Source: Solen grandis (taxonomy: Eukaryota; Mollusca; Bivalvia; Adapedonta; Solenidae). Taken from it: a DNA stretch of 64,000 nucleotides. Position numbers and translations under genes: made by a program. Where the stretch lies: assembly GCA_021229015.1 (NCBI GenBank), contig CM037783.1, positions 9,061,324 to 9,125,323 on the forward strand, given 5' to 3'. This document shows, in pieces, positions 1 to 11,660 of this stretch (its first letter is position 1; each line of letters opens with the position of its first letter). The notes beneath the pieces are model-generated. The model saw only the letters and a list, made by a program, of their open reading frames with translations. It made no database searches and was not told the DNA's origin.

Positions 1-99
1 AATGGTAAGTTTTTTCTCCTTTGGTTAATTGAAATGTTCCATTACTTCAAATAATTAAACTATGCTGTATTCATGTACGGGGTGGTGTAAAAACCGAAC

Positions 100-302
100 C
101 TGTATCCATTGGTTTACATTGTTGGTTCCTGCCGACCATGCTCCTAATCCCTGCTGGGTTTCTACACTGTAGAGTCGGGCATTTTGGGGCTGATGGCTCA
201 TTGGATATATTTCATGATAGGACGAGGACGCTGTCAACTGGCTGTCCGGAACCCCATGTTCTCCAGACACGAGATAAATCTGACGCATGCGAGTGCAAAC
301 GG
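100..302 (-). CDS. Exon 2 of a PAN + F5/8 type C (discoidin) domain protein, partial
   Basis: This minus-strand exon encodes the first part of an F5/8 type C domain, a secreted carbohydrate- or lipid-binding fold. The visible pattern runs from SGEHGVPDSQLTASS through a conserved Tyr/His stretch to ARL.......GLGAWSAG and NQWIQV, which is the usual N-terminal half of discoidin domains. The acceptor follows a T-rich tract (AG at 304-303) and the exon enters in phase 1, matching the phase-1 donor of the exon at 1373-1688, so the join makes an Ala codon. The 3' end is uncertain: a CAG|GT site at 100/99 is the best candidate, because the open frame beyond it no longer resembles the family. The rest of the domain lies off the left edge. 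Confidence 0.7.
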
Positions 303-494
303 CTTTAAAGACAATAATAATAATATTAATAATAATATGAAAATCTAGTATTATTGTTGTTTTATTCACGAAAATTTGTCCAACATTGCCTATTTAGTAT
401 ATTAGATCTTTTTTTACACGGAACCATAATTATTTGCATTCGTGAATACTTACATTATGTTTACATCCGCTCCCATTACAGTTTTTTACTATAT

Positions 495-681
495 AGACAA
501 AGAAGGGATGTGAGTTTGAGTTTTCTACCCTTGAAAATGACAGAAAAAAGCAAAAGACTCAATTTCAGGGACTGATAACTCAAAAAGTAGAATAGTGACC
601 CTCATTTTCTTCTCATAAATTTGTTTCACTATAAAGTTTAAGAAATTTTTCATGACTAGTTTTAATTTTCCTTCTTTGTCT
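495..681. repeat. Foldback MITE, AGACAAAGAAGG family, copy 1
   Basis: The ends are inverted repeats (AGACAAAGAAGG on the left, its complement at 670-681), and the centre holds a second hairpin built from a CTACCCTTGAAAATGAC-type arm and a TTTCAGGGACTGATAACTC-type arm. Two longer copies lie at 61255-61919 and about 62970-63510 in introns of the receptor phosphatase. It has no coding capacity. It lies in the intron region of the left-edge gene. Confidence 0.65.
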
Positions 682-780
682 ATTTTTACCCCTGAATGAC
701 ACTATTTTATTCCTTTATTCAATTCGAAATTCCGTTTGCCATGAATTATACATATAGACATATTTAACTAACAAACAAAC

Positions 781-1331
781 TTGTCAAAATCTGCCCTTAT
801 GTATACCGGCTTTAAAGGGCTTGTACACTGGGATCCCTAATGGTTTTTGCAGGCGGAATTAGCAAATCTGAGATGCTTCGGCAAGTCTTCGCGATGTTCA
901 GGGACCCATCTGTGTCTATCCTAAACAGTTCTGGGCACTTCGGGGTTGAATCAGGATCGAAAACACTTCGGCATCAATATTTTGGAAAGTTTTAAAATTT
1001 GGACGCCAAATACTACATGGATGCCGCATGTTATAGTCGGGATCATCGGCAAACTATCGGCAACCATTTAGGATGCTCGGGAACTCTTTATTCATTCGCA
1101 TGGCATCATCGGGAAGTCTTCTGCAAGGTTTCTTGCACCGTTCGGAACGGTGTTGGCATCCCGAATGACCCCGAACGCAAAGCTCCGCCTATTTCATTTA
1201 TTTAATGATTCTGAATGGTTCTCGAAACCTGATTAATTTTACCGGCAACCCTTCTGCAAATCTTCGGCAGTAGTGTACAAGGGATTTTTCGTTATATATA
1301 ACCATTTTAAAATTTGGGCAGATTTTGACAA
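781..1331. repeat. MITE-like element with 16-bp perfect terminal inverted repeats
   Basis: TTGTCAAAATCTGCCC at 781-796 recurs as its exact reverse complement at 1316-1331. A second inverted pair lies inside: CTTGTACACT near 820 and its complement near 1280. The interior is rich in TCGGCA/TCGGGA-like motifs and has no convincing coding frame. Length (551 bp) and structure fit a non-autonomous DNA transposon in the intron of the left-edge gene. The superfamily is not recognised. Confidence 0.6.
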
Positions 1332-1372
1332 ATGCGTTCAAGTAACAATATATATCAAAAAAGTTAACTTAC

Positions 1373-1688
1373 CATAAGCGATGAGTCCATTTTGAGATGG
1401 ATCTTGCTGTAAGAATCGGCATCCATCACACAGCCGATCAATAAGATTGTAGACCACCCCAATGCACGTGCTCTCGCGATGGCACGAGTAGATACATGTT
1501 CGTTCTCCAATAGCAGGTATAGAGAATACCGTTGCGTTATCAGAACATACATACATTTCGGAGAGTTCTTTGAGGTATGTTCCGCCATTGATCACTGGCC
1601 AGCAAATGATACTTAATATTAATAAAATAAACCGATTAAGTTTTCTCTCGTGCTCCCTTCTTTTAAAACAAATCATATTCCAGCTCAA
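1373..1688 (-). CDS. Exon 1 of the PAN + F5/8 type C protein: signal peptide and PAN/apple-like module
   Basis: The open frame starts at Met 1688 (a second Met lies four codons on). It has a basic stretch, then a hydrophobic core (RFILLILSIICWPVING) typical of a signal peptide, then a cysteine-rich module of about 75 residues with six cysteines (YVCS...RTCIYSCHRESTCIGVVYN...LCDGCRF), which resembles a short PAN/apple domain. The splice donor GTAAGT at 1372 gives phase 1 and joins the discoidin exon at 302. PAN plus F5/8C architectures are common in secreted lectin-like or adhesion proteins of molluscs; the biological role is not shown. The choice between the two start codons is open. Confidence 0.65.
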
Positions 1689-2790
1689 TATGTTAAAGTT
1701 CGGATACTTGCAATATCGACAAAACGGACCTTCTTTATGATCTTAAAGAACGAAATAAACAAGCAGTTGCTGTTTGCAAGTAGCAATAATCCTTAAAGTT
1801 CTTATACGCGTGAAGCGAGTTAAATGTCCCTGATCAGTATTACGATGTAAGGCTTGTTAAATGAAGTACTACGGTCCATTTAATTGTAATTGTATATAAA
1901 TATTTAAAGCGAACTTATTGTAGCTAAGATTTAAATTATTAATATCAATAAAAGCATTGGCCTCAATACTGAATGTCATCTCACAAGTGGGAATTATATC
2001 AAATGGACTGGTGGCGTCAAATGTTCAAATCGATGACCTTTCTCGGTCGCATTGTGTCAGTACAACCAGTCCGTCGTTAATAAACTGATTAGGAAAAAAA
2101 AAGAAAAACACGAAAACAAAGACAAAACCAGCTTATTAGATGAAAAGAGAATGATGCTATTGTAACAGTTACCGATGTAATCTACTGTGCTGAACAAGTT
2201 TGAATTTATTGATTTTGATATGAGCATGTAAGCCTCTGCGCATGTGTAGTTGCTCTCGTCGCTAAAATGCTGAGAAAGATTAACTATTGTCCGCAGAGTA
2301 AAGATTTTTTGTTTACTTTTAGTGAAGAGGAAAAACGAAGATTTTTCTTCGTACAAATGAGAAAAAAGTCCAGTGGCTGTGCAAAATGTGTTCGGTCTGT
2401 GGTTCATCCCTTGAATAAAAAAATATCCAGCCATTATTTCTTCTAAATTTAAGTGTACCTTTATTCGGATTGATCAATTATTTGGGTACATTTTTGTTTG
2501 AGTACGACGTTATTCCCTATTGTAAAAGGGGAATGAGTTGGTATATAGTTAATTGATTTCATAAAACATTATCAAGATATAAATGTACCACAAGTTATCT
2601 TTAAATGTCGAAAATGATTTAAGCAACTCATTAGCAATATACACAAAAGTTTATTTCAATAAATCAGTCAACTTGTCGGATTTGTCAGCCATATTGCAGC
2701 CAAAAAGTTCAGAGAAAAAGAGCGGGTCCAACTATGTTTGAAAAATGACGTCACAATAGTCGAGCTACACTGAGTTCTGGTGGTGTATGG
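1689..2790. other. Upstream region of the PAN/F5-8C gene, no supported gene
   Basis: AT-rich. An open frame of 125 codons on the minus strand (2434-2057) has no recognisable domain, and its low-complexity Phe/Ser content looks like chance. A perfect palindrome, TAACTATAGT-G-ACTATAGTTA, sits at about 2793-2813, just right of this stretch. Promoter elements for the left gene should lie near 1690-1800, but I see no clear TATA box. Confidence 0.35.
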
Positions 2791-3185
2791 CTTAACTATA
2801 GTGACTATAGTTAGCGCTCGAACAAGTCCTATATAGTCTGACGTGCGCTCAGTAAGGCAAACAGTATGCAACCGTATGCTTACCTTCAGCCATGAAACTG
2901 TTTCATTATCATAAACAATGATATTCGCGTATACCTATGTACAACATAAGTTGCAGGTGAACAGGATGATTTAAGGTCCTAAGACAACTTCAAAGCTGAC
3001 TATAAGCTACCGGTTTCCATACGTTTTGACACACTGAACGCAATCCAGCCCCGCGTTCAGTTACCTTTTAAAGTTCATACCGTTAGCCTTTGTATCCCTG
3101 TTGTATCATAGCGTATAGAGTATAAGCTTGGGACCAAATCCTTAACAACTGCGAGCGTTATGTTTAACTGAACCCAGCCCTAGGT

Positions 3186-3512
3186 CTCTGGGAGCGGCTT
3201 CGATCACCTACCATAGTAACTATGGTCAACGATAGAACGCACTTTAGTTCATCTACAGTTTGGTTAACTCTGGTCACACTTTTCAATCTGGAGGAATGAA
3301 GACTATACAGAGGTGCTCCGAATATCGACTATATTAAGATCAGAGAAAATCGGTGGTTGAACCATAGTTAATATTCAGATAGCCTCTTTACATTTTACTC
3401 TCCTTTCTACTGAAGATTTTGACCAGAGTATCCAGACTATAGATAAACTAAAGTGCGTTCTACATGTATCACTGACCATAGTTACTATGGAAAGTGATCG
3501 AAGTCTCTCTGG
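3186..3512. repeat. Foldback MITE with about 95-bp inverted arms
   Basis: The left arm (CTCTGGGAGCGGCTTCGATCA... CCATAGTAACTATGG ... GAACGCACTTTAGTT ... ACTCTGGTC) is repeated in inverse from about 3410 to 3512, with a few mismatches. Each arm carries the small palindrome CCATAGTAACTATGG. There is no coding capacity. The element could fold into a long hairpin. Confidence 0.7.
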
Positions 3513-4857
3513 GTAATGTCATGCATGTCCTATAACAATATTGCTTCAGGTCTTATGTATACAAATTCCATTGATTTCCGAATGATGCGTATCAGATAAA
3601 TATGTCGGTCCTCACTCAGTTATATATTCAGTGCTTTGAATAGAAATATACTTCATGTAAATGACTGATCGTCTAGAATCAAAATACAATTATTGTCAGT
3701 GACAATTTGCAATATAACCCTTTATCTAGCGAGAAGCTTTCGTTTCCTTAGACAAATCATAGAGTTCGTGTTTAAAGCATCAGGAATTGTTCATCAATTG
3801 ATATAATAACGGCTAGCCTTATAAGATAACCAGCAGTAATTGGAGTTCGCTTTTGCCTTCTTGTTCTCTCGTACATTACGATCGGTAAGTGGCGATTGGT
3901 ATAGTAGTGTTATTATAACGCACACCGCTTTGTTACTTCTTTTCTGGTTGAGCGGGTAAATCGAGTAGGTGGTGGGAGAATCGGCTCTTCAAAATTTGTG
4001 GAAATTTGCAAGTTCTTCATGCTTTATAACATCATCATTGATTTAAACAACAGTCCTAACACTTATTAAATGTTCGCTAGGTTGCTTTCATCGAATGCTA
4101 TACATACAGAAACATAATTTTAAAAATTTTTTGTTATACCCTAATAGCATTACATGTTTGTGTGAGTTTTAATTGATTAAGATCTACAAAATAAAAGTTA
4201 AATATGAGTACAGTTAACTCTCAATACAACAGCAGTGTTTGCAAATCACGTCTCTGCCGATGTATCGAGTTTGCCGGATTAACGTAAGGTTAGTTAGAAA
4301 GCCGTTGGGGTCAAAAGGAAGGTCACGAGGTCACATTTTGGCTAAATCTTCATGAAACTTGGAATGTCTGCTTCCATAAAAAAAAAGAAGGCTTTATAAT
4401 CAGGTAGCGATTCAGGGTCATCATGGACCTCTTGTTTTTCTTTTCATTTTACTCAGGGATGTAGGCAAAGCCAAAATAAATAGAGGTTGATATTCAAATA
4501 TCATTTTATGACTTTGATTGTAATGCGCCCATGTTCACCATATTTTCTGAGACCATAAACATAGAAGTATGGTTATGATAACAAAAGAATGAAAGTAAAA
4601 AGAAGATTGAAAGGCCTTGATTATTGTATATAACAGAGACACACACGCAAATATAGCAAATATCAACACAGTGAGGTACATTGAGTACACACAACTGTTT
4701 TTTGATGAGTGTGATGAGTATGTACGTCAAATATACAATAGCGCTAGTTTCAGTTAATTAAGCTGTTTCACAAGAGAACCCTAGCATATATTTATGTAAA
4801 GTTTCTGGTAGGATGATTATAGGTTGGACGATAATAAGACTTCGCAAAAAAGAAAGA
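3513..4857. other. Intergenic, repeat fragments only
   Basis: No supported gene. A short stretch at about 4300-4435 (AAGGTCACGAGGTCACATTT and a CTTCATGAAACTTGG-like segment) resembles one unit of a tandem-core element, but it is isolated and decayed. Confidence 0.3.
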
Positions 4858-5545
4858 AACAAGAGGGCCATGATGACCCTATATCGCTCACCTGAGTACC
4901 ACTGCTCTAAAGGCAACCTGGTATTATCAACTATAACTTCCAAACAAGGCATAATAATCCTTGGTTTATTATCATTATGTATACATCTCATCAACATTGC
5001 TTTTAAATGTGGATATTAGAATGTAAAAAAAGTTAAATATGACATTTTTTATTACTTCAATGGCCGTAATTGGAGATAGTGGTCCAATACCAAGTCAACC
5101 TTGGCAAGATAATAGTCATTAATTTGTACTAAAACGTTTTGAAATCTGGCAAGAAGTTTTGGTGGAGATGATTTTTAAAGTTTTCATTTCTTTTGTTGCC
5201 ATGACAACCAGAGTTCCACATGGATCAAGCTTATTTTAGCAAGTTTTGTGAAAGTTTACCCAAATATCATCCCTGCCAAGTTTTATCAAATTCTGTCCAA
5301 CGGTTTCAGAGAAGATGTCTAAAGTTTTCACTATATACATTTAAAGCAAATAAGCCCCGCCCCTGGCGGCCATGTTTTTTTTAACTGATCTTAATAATTC
5401 TAACAATCTTGATAGATGGTTACCCAAGCAACACCTGAATTAAAACTTTAAAATCTGGCCAGTAGTTTTGAAGAAGATGATTTTTAAAGTTTTCATTTTT
5501 TTCTTTCCGTTTCAATGGCAACCAGAGTTCTACATGGAGCATGTT
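4858..5545 (+). mobile_element. Pearl-like tandem-core element, truncated, about 3 units
   Basis: It begins with AACAAGAGGGCCATGATGAC and CGCTCACCTGAG, the same left end as the elements at 46314 and 55369. It then has degenerate units of about 155 bp. The clearest pair is 5144-5225 and 5455-5538, both reading CTGGC.AG.AGTTTTG.AG.AGATG... and ending CAACCAGAGTTC.ACATGGA, with a weaker unit between. No ACGG microsatellite or right end is found, so the 3' side is lost. Confidence 0.6.
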
Positions 5546-6550
5546 TACTTCTCACGATGAGTGAGCTAGAGAAAAAAATGGACAAAACTACAAAGTTTTG
5601 ACGAACCACAGCTCTGTCCAGTTTATATTACGGTGATGAGTTTTATTACTTTCTAGTATATTTAAACAGTTTAATAATCTATTACGAGACTATTTATCAC
5701 TCTCTACTTAAAACTGTATAGTTTTTCTCGAGCAGATCGAGAAAAATATAGTGCTTCGGTAGTTTATAAAATAAATTAAAGTTGAACAACTCTGATACCG
5801 TCCCCGTACAAGTCGTACGATGTCGGCGATTTCCGTAAAGCTATCTGTTTGCGGAAAACCCCGTTATCGCAGATATTTTAAACATTAACTCAATTTCCAC
5901 GTAAAAGGAAATCATAATATCTCTATTTTACCCGTAAATGACGGACAAAATCAAAGGAAATAGCAATATATTTCACTTTCAGTCTAATATGTGAACATTT
6001 GATAATCGTCATCCAGAAAAGTCAGAAATATAAAAAAACTGCAGGATTTACTATCTTGCTGTTTCTTATGATGTATACCTTTTTAGTTAGTAAGAAAATA
6101 TTGTCATCCAAAGCAAAACTTGCTTGTGCATAAGAAAAAATGCAAATTATCATCGTGAGCAATTTTAGTCCAGAGTGAAATTCGCTAGCGAGTTATTTCA
6201 AATATAAACTACTTTTTTCTGAAGGGAAAATGTGTTGATACTTTGCCTAAATGTTGCTTAGAGGTCAAAGATATTTTTTGAGAAACAATAAATGTTGCAT
6301 AGATGACAAATACTTGAATGGAAAACATAGGTTATCGAAACTCATGCCGTGCAAAAATGGTGAACACTTTTCCGTACCGTATGACTTTTTAAGATATTCA
6401 ATGTACATGGTATGATAAATCAGTGGAACATCATTTTTAATTACTCATATATTCATGGCTACTTTGGTAAACAATTGTACAAAATAGTATTCAAAATTTT
6501 TAACTTCATTTTAGGTGTTTTAATTTTATCATAAAAGCCGACTATTTTAA
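5546..6550. other. Intergenic, nothing recognised
   Basis: AT-rich sequence without a credible coding frame, RNA gene or repeat family that I can identify. Confidence 0.3.
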
Positions 6551-6556
6551 CTGACT

Positions 6557-6802
6557 TGACTATTTGAGTTTACCGTCGCTTCGACATTATTTCAGTCATA
6601 TAGCAACGTCCAGCAAATTACAGGTGGAGGAAGACCCCGAATGCACGGAGGCATCCAGGTAGAACCACCGACCTACCGCAAGCCAGTTGGAAGGCTTCCT
6701 CAGATGAAAATCCGAATGACCCTGTCGGGTTTCTAAACCACGCGGTGAGGGGCTGAGTGAATGTTAAAGTCAGCGACTTTACCCTCTCGGCCACGGATTT
6801 TT
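6557..6802 (-). mobile_element. tRNA-derived SINE, V-SINE/RUDI-like, copy 1
   Basis: Read on the minus strand it starts with a tRNA-like head: A box TGGCCGAGAGGG and a degenerate B box (GGTTTAGAAACCC instead of GGTTCGAATCC). A conserved core follows (GGTCGGTGGTTCTACC, CCTCCACCTGTAATTTGCTG, GACGTTGCTATATGACTGAA) ending in AGCGACGGTAAACTCAAATAG. Copies at 26113-26372 (-) and 43967-44200 (+) share the whole layout. The damaged B box marks this copy as old. Confidence 0.8.
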
Positions 6803-7842
6803 GTGATTCTTTTTAGTATGAATTTCCTTTCTGTCATCACTAAAAGCATTTTTATTTCCCTGTTGATGTTCCTACAACTTGATATGTGAAGGATCAGAGC
6901 TAGCACTGCAAAGCCACATATATCTGGGAATATCTAGACAACCCCTAACTTTGTAACCGAGTTGAGTGCAATTCATTTTCAAGACGTGTCTGTTAAACAA
7001 GAAGAGGATACAAAAAGAAATCCCAGATCGAAATAATAGTAATAAAATACACAATTGTTTTGAATTTAAAAATACTTTAGTTTTACTTTGGTACATAAAA
7101 GTTACAGTAACATAAAGTCTATTTTTTGTTTTAGATATTTTTGTAAACATAGATAAAACCAAAAGATTTAAAAGCAAAAAACAAGAACATTCCATTTTGA
7201 GGATAGTCTAAATTTCAATTTTCTTCTAAGAACACTTTCGTTCATTGCTGCAATTAACACAATAATTCCTGAGCACTGCTCAAATGATAAACTAGTCAAT
7301 AAATTACTTTCATTGTTGCATTTTCAGTCACTTTCTTCATTTTCTTGCGCCATTGGTTTAGGCTAGGATTCGTACCTTTCTCCCGAAACCCTGCAGTCTC
7401 GCACCCAAAATGTCCACTTGGATACTTAAATTTCTATGTCCTTCCTTGTGACATTCCTGGTTGGTCTATTCCTTTGTATACACTCTAGGAAACAAGCACT
7501 CTTGATATTTAACAATGAAATACAAAGAAATAAATAACCAGCCATACTTTTTCTATGTCCTGTGAAAAGTTAAACATAAATTTCATTTTTTTTTGGACAA
7601 ATTTTGCTGTTGGTTTGTGACAATTACTGATCTATAAGCAAGACCTTAAGTTTCTTTATAGTTTGGGGATGACATGAAAACAGTTATCGTGAAATCATGA
7701 CGTCATTAGCGGCTTCATAAATTACCCACTGGTAAGCACAATATCATTGTAATTATTGGTCATGAATGTAATTAATTAAGTAAGTTTTGATAATATTTTC
7801 TTTGCACTGTAACGTTACATTTAAAATGAATAAAACAAACAA
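6803..7842. other. Intergenic, nothing recognised
   Basis: A 107-codon open frame on the minus strand (7195-6872) has no recognisable domain and lies in AT-rich DNA. No RNA gene or repeat was identified. Confidence 0.3.
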
Positions 7843-8050
7843 GAGCTGTCCGTAATACAGCACGTTTGACTACTTCAGAGATTGTCCAAAAAATGCAGCA
7901 AAAGGCAAAATATGAATGTTAGAAGGAGCCCTAAATATGTGGCAAATCAGAAGCTCTAAAAATTCAAATTTATCCACGATTTATTTCAATAGAACACCTC
8001 TCTACTTTCGACCTTAAATGTACAAAAAAGATCGATATGTGCAACAAGCC
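7843..8050 (+). mobile_element. Left end of a tandem-core element, solo
   Basis: AACAAGAGCTGTCCGTAATA followed by CAGCACG forms a hairpin-type end analogous to the AACAAGAGGGCCATGATGGC ends seen elsewhere. About 150 bp of non-coding core follow, with no second unit. Probably a truncated copy. Confidence 0.4.
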
Positions 8051-8814
8051 CCGCCTTCAGTGCGTTGTCTTTTGATGACGCAAATCTATTCAACCAGGGA
8101 TTCTTTAATTTTGGAAGAAGTATGGAGTTATATGAATTTTATATTTATAAATAAGTAATATACATAATCTTAGTTTTCTTATATCATACGAAAGTATTAC
8201 GTATGATGGGCATACCTGTTTATTATCTGTAATTTATCTTATTATTGGCATGTTTTGAAAAAGTGAAAATATTGGTTCAATACGATTTTTTTTACTATGC
8301 TCAAGTAATGTCTATATTTAATAAAATATCCTAAATATGTCACCTGATTCTGAAGTAACACTTGTTAAACAAAAGTAACTTACATGCCAGCACATGCAGT
8401 GTCTGCGGCCAAGTTTATGTGAAAAAGCACCAATCGCGTCGCACTATCTACGGTTTGCTAGGTAACATACGTACTATTTACGTTGAAATATCTTGATAAA
8501 ATCGACATTAAATATTACTTCAACTTTGCTGCCATGTTTCGTTACCTGTTGATGTCCAAGCAGTAAATGATAGTTATTACATTCAATATTTATCCATTAT
8601 ATCGAAAGGGGGAGATGTTGCTCATCTATCGCAAACATTTTAACTCACAAATTTTGATGTACATGAAACCCCCTGATTGTCTGCACAGAATGTAATCGTC
8701 CATTTCGATGTCTAGCAGCTTATTTTCCCTCCTTCTGCCCAGTCGAGAAAAAATTGATCGACAGAGAAAATGGTAATATCAATATTGTGTCCCGGCTTCA
8801 GTGCATAGGATTTT

Positions 8815-8925
8815 AGTGTAGCATAGACTATATAAAGACATGTCTCCAGACAATAGAAGCCTACGCTCGCTTCGGTCTTCTATTGTCTGTAGAAATGTCT
8901 TAATATACTCTATCCTCTACATAGA
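8815..8925. repeat. Palindromic foldback sequence
   Basis: AAGACATGTCTCCAGACAAT...AGAAG and CTTCTATTGTCTGTAGAAAT...GTCTT are inverted arms of about 33 nt around a short loop containing CTCGCTTCGG. Weaker complementarity extends outward through CTATATA and TATACTC. Typical of a small MITE or hairpin; no coding potential. Confidence 0.6.
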
Positions 8926-8929
8926 GTCT

Positions 8930-9415
8930 CTGTATCATCAAAAAGGAAACAAGAGCAATAAATACATACAGTATCCCAAGTTTTAAAGCATAATTTAGTC
9001 AAAGTGTATGATAGTTGTGTACTCTCGCCTGCAGGTGGAAATGGTGGTCTCAAACAAGTACTAGTATTCCTAGTTTCAAGGCTATACCTTATAATATTCA
9101 GTGAAATAGTGAGGTACAAAAAAACGAGATTCTAAGTCAAAAAAGTGGCATAATTTGGTAAAAATCCATGAAAGTGTCATGTACTCTTGTCAAAAGGTGG
9201 GGTTTATGGTCATAAACAAGTATATTAAGTTTCAAAGCAATATCCAAAGGGTTTAGTGAAAAAATTAGGTGGTACAAAAAATCTTAACCAATATTCTAAG
9301 TCAAAAAGGGGCAATTATTTGGTCAAAATCGATGACAGAGTTATCCCCTCTTGCCTACTGGTGGGACGATGATCATAAACAAGTAAAATTTAACCGTTAA
9401 GCTGACGCTCGGGTG
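8930..9415 (+). repeat. Degenerate tandem array, about 163-bp units
   Basis: ATTCTAAGTCAAAAAAGTGG at 9129 recurs as ATTCTAAGTCAAAAAGGGG at 9292. A weaker earlier unit begins near 8970. Each unit carries TCATAAACAAGTA and TTTCAA.GCAATA-like segments. The array ends in CGTTAAGCTGACGCTCGGGT. This is the core of another pearl-like family; no ACGG run is seen here. Confidence 0.6.
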
Positions 9416-9883
9416 TCAAAGCAAAAATTCTTCAAATAGTCGAGGAAAAAAATCATACACATATGGGGGCTCCAATATTTTTAGAATTCAATGTTTCTGT
9501 CAAAAGTGGTAAAATTTTAAGATTTTACCACGTAAAACAAATACTTGCTAGATAGTCGTTATGTCAAAAATATATTCAATTATACTTCTTCATTCAAGTG
9601 ATAAGCGCAAAAATACTAAATCATGGCTCATGTGTACAATATCAACAAGACTTACCCTACAAGACATTCAGCATCTTCTTTCCCTTAAGGCCCTTCATGT
9701 TGTATGCCCTGGTCAGCTGGTTTGACGCGGTCTTCTAAACATGCAGACAACCGTTTCAAACACATCCGCCCCACCAAAGGTGGAAAGGTCCCTCACTTAA
9801 AAAGAATGCATTGACTTGTGTTAACTTTTTTAAGATCTAGATTTGAATTTTCAAAACAAGTAACTGGTGTTGTATGCAACACA

Positions 9884-10331
9884 TAAAGTCCCCTACCGGC
9901 TCCACCTTGACTCAATATGGTAATCAATCCCATTTTTTGCCATATTTTCACTATTTCCGTTACCATAGCAACCACAATTTTAGTCGAAGAACAAAAATAA
10001 AATGACGTGCATAATCTACACATTGCCATCTAGTCATATACCAAGTTTCATCAAGTTAGCTTGCTTAGTTATCGCGGGATCCCATTTTTTGCCATATTTT
10101 CACTATTTCCTTTACCATAGCAACCACAATTTTTTGTCGAAGAACAAAAATAAAACGACGTGCATAATCTACACATTGGCATCTAGTCATAAACCAAGTT
10201 TCATCAAGTTAGCTTGCTTGGTTATTAAGTTATCGCGGGATCCAGATTTGAGCGGACAAACAGACGGCGGGCGGACAGACGGAGGGCAAACCTATAGTCC
10301 CCTCCGGTGTGAACACCGGTAGGGGACTAAT
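9884..10331 (+). mobile_element. Tandem-core element with AGTCCCCTACCGG inverted ends
   Basis: The left end AAGTCCCCTACCGG and the right end CCGGTAGGGGACTAA are inverted repeats. Between them are two copies of a unit of about 155 bp that includes TTTTTTGCCATATTTTCAC, CATAGCAACCACAATTTT and GACGTGCATAATCTACACAT. A CGGACAGACGGAGGG run and a GGTGTGAACACC hairpin precede the right end. Open frames across it arise only from the repetition. A solo right end of the same family lies at 13395-13441. Confidence 0.7.
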
Positions 10332-10639
10332 TATGTAGTTCACATTTTTATGGCATATTTCAAATAAATAACTATGGTAATTGACAGGTTTCAGTTCCAG
10401 AATGCAGCAAAGTTTTTTGTCAACCATGCAATATTGCCCAACGTAAATATGACAGAATCATTACACATACACAGATAATTATGTTTCTTGGCATATATGC
10501 CAGTGCATATGGGGACAAGAATGAAGTTTGTCTCCTGATTGAATAACTTAAAAAGATTCACTAGATGACTTTCACTATGCTTTCCACAGATGACAGTTTT
10601 GATACCCAAAAGCTTGCCAAATGCTTCCATCTGCTCTAG

Positions 10640-10752
10640 AGTACGAATCGGGGAGAAATTAGGTCCCCTAGGAGCTGCAGCGGCTGGTCATCTGTTGCTG
10701 ATCTGGCCAACAACTGCTGCAGCATTTCCTTAATCTTACGATTCTTCTCCCG
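10640..10752 (-). CDS. Unidentified coding fragment, possible 3' exon
   Basis: On the minus strand, after a possible acceptor (TTTCACAGTCTAG|CGG), the frame reads REKNRKIKEMLQQLLA then RSATDDQPLQLLGD and ends at TAG. The composition (charged, Leu/Gln-rich, GC-richer than the surroundings) suggests a real C-terminal coiled-coil tail, either host exon or transposon remnant. The family is not recognised. The likely upstream partner is the fragment at 11467-11660, but the best donor there is phase 1 whereas this exon would start in phase 0. Confidence 0.3.
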
Positions 10753-11466
10753 CTAGACTGTGAAACCGTAACGGTACATGAAAAACAATGTCAAAAGTGT
10801 GGTTTAGAAAAAATATCACTGCAATAATGATAAATTCATAAATGCCGATGGATATCACATTTCTGAGCCCTTAATCTTACTGTACATTGTTAAATTTTGT
10901 TATAGGCATGAATTTTGATAAGCAGAAGTGTATTCATTATACAGTACTGCAATTGTGTCACACTCGTCCCTGTCAACCATATGATTTCCCTTTCAATGTC
11001 ATAATCGGTAACGAGTGAATATTTTCAAATATAATTAGAAATCGATACATTTATTTCATATTTTTGATTTGGTTTTTGGTGTTGTTAAGCAATAAAATTT
11101 TCAGCAACGACATTTGTTTTTAAATTTTTTTACTCATTCATTTCCGTTACACAGAAACCGAAGAACTGGTATTATTCGTCCTTGTAATGATTCATACCAT
11201 AGCCGCTCCAGACTGCGGTTTACCGTAAACCGGTAAAACCGCACCCCACTAATGTATATTCAATATTCTGTTTAACTGATGACATATGTATAACCGTGCA
11301 CTGGTTGGATGATTAAATAATACTCAAGAAATGAATATGATATGGAATTATGATTTAGCTGTGAAACACAGAAAATGTTTATGGAATTTTCAATCAAGCT
11401 TTTTGTGTTGTTGGTTCGTAATGTAGACAACAATTACAGGAATATAATTTACAGCACTAAGTTTAC

Positions 11467-11660
11467 CTAATAGGACCAAGCCCACAGGATGACCCTGCAG
11501 CTGCACTGCATTGCTAGACTCTCGCAGTGTCGTCAAACGAGGGGTGTGGTGTAAAAATACATCTGCAGCAGGTGTCCGTTTCAGTGTTGTGTCTGGGACA
11601 AACATTGGTGGCCTATCAGTGTCCCCTGCATTATCAACACCCAGTGACCCACATTACCGT
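11467..11660 (-). CDS. Unidentified coding fragment
   Basis: The minus-strand frame reads GVDNAGDTDRPPMFVPDTTL, then a segment with LHHTPRLTTLRESSNAV and GHPVGLVLLG, up to a GTAAAC donor near 11467. Codon use and GC content look coding. Upstream the frame is closed by stops near 11665, so it is either an internal exon or a decayed piece. No family recognised. Confidence 0.3.

Noticed and set aside
2057..2434. 125-codon minus-strand open frame
   Set aside because: Phe/Ser-rich, no domain, no splice or promoter support, in AT-rich DNA; chance frame.
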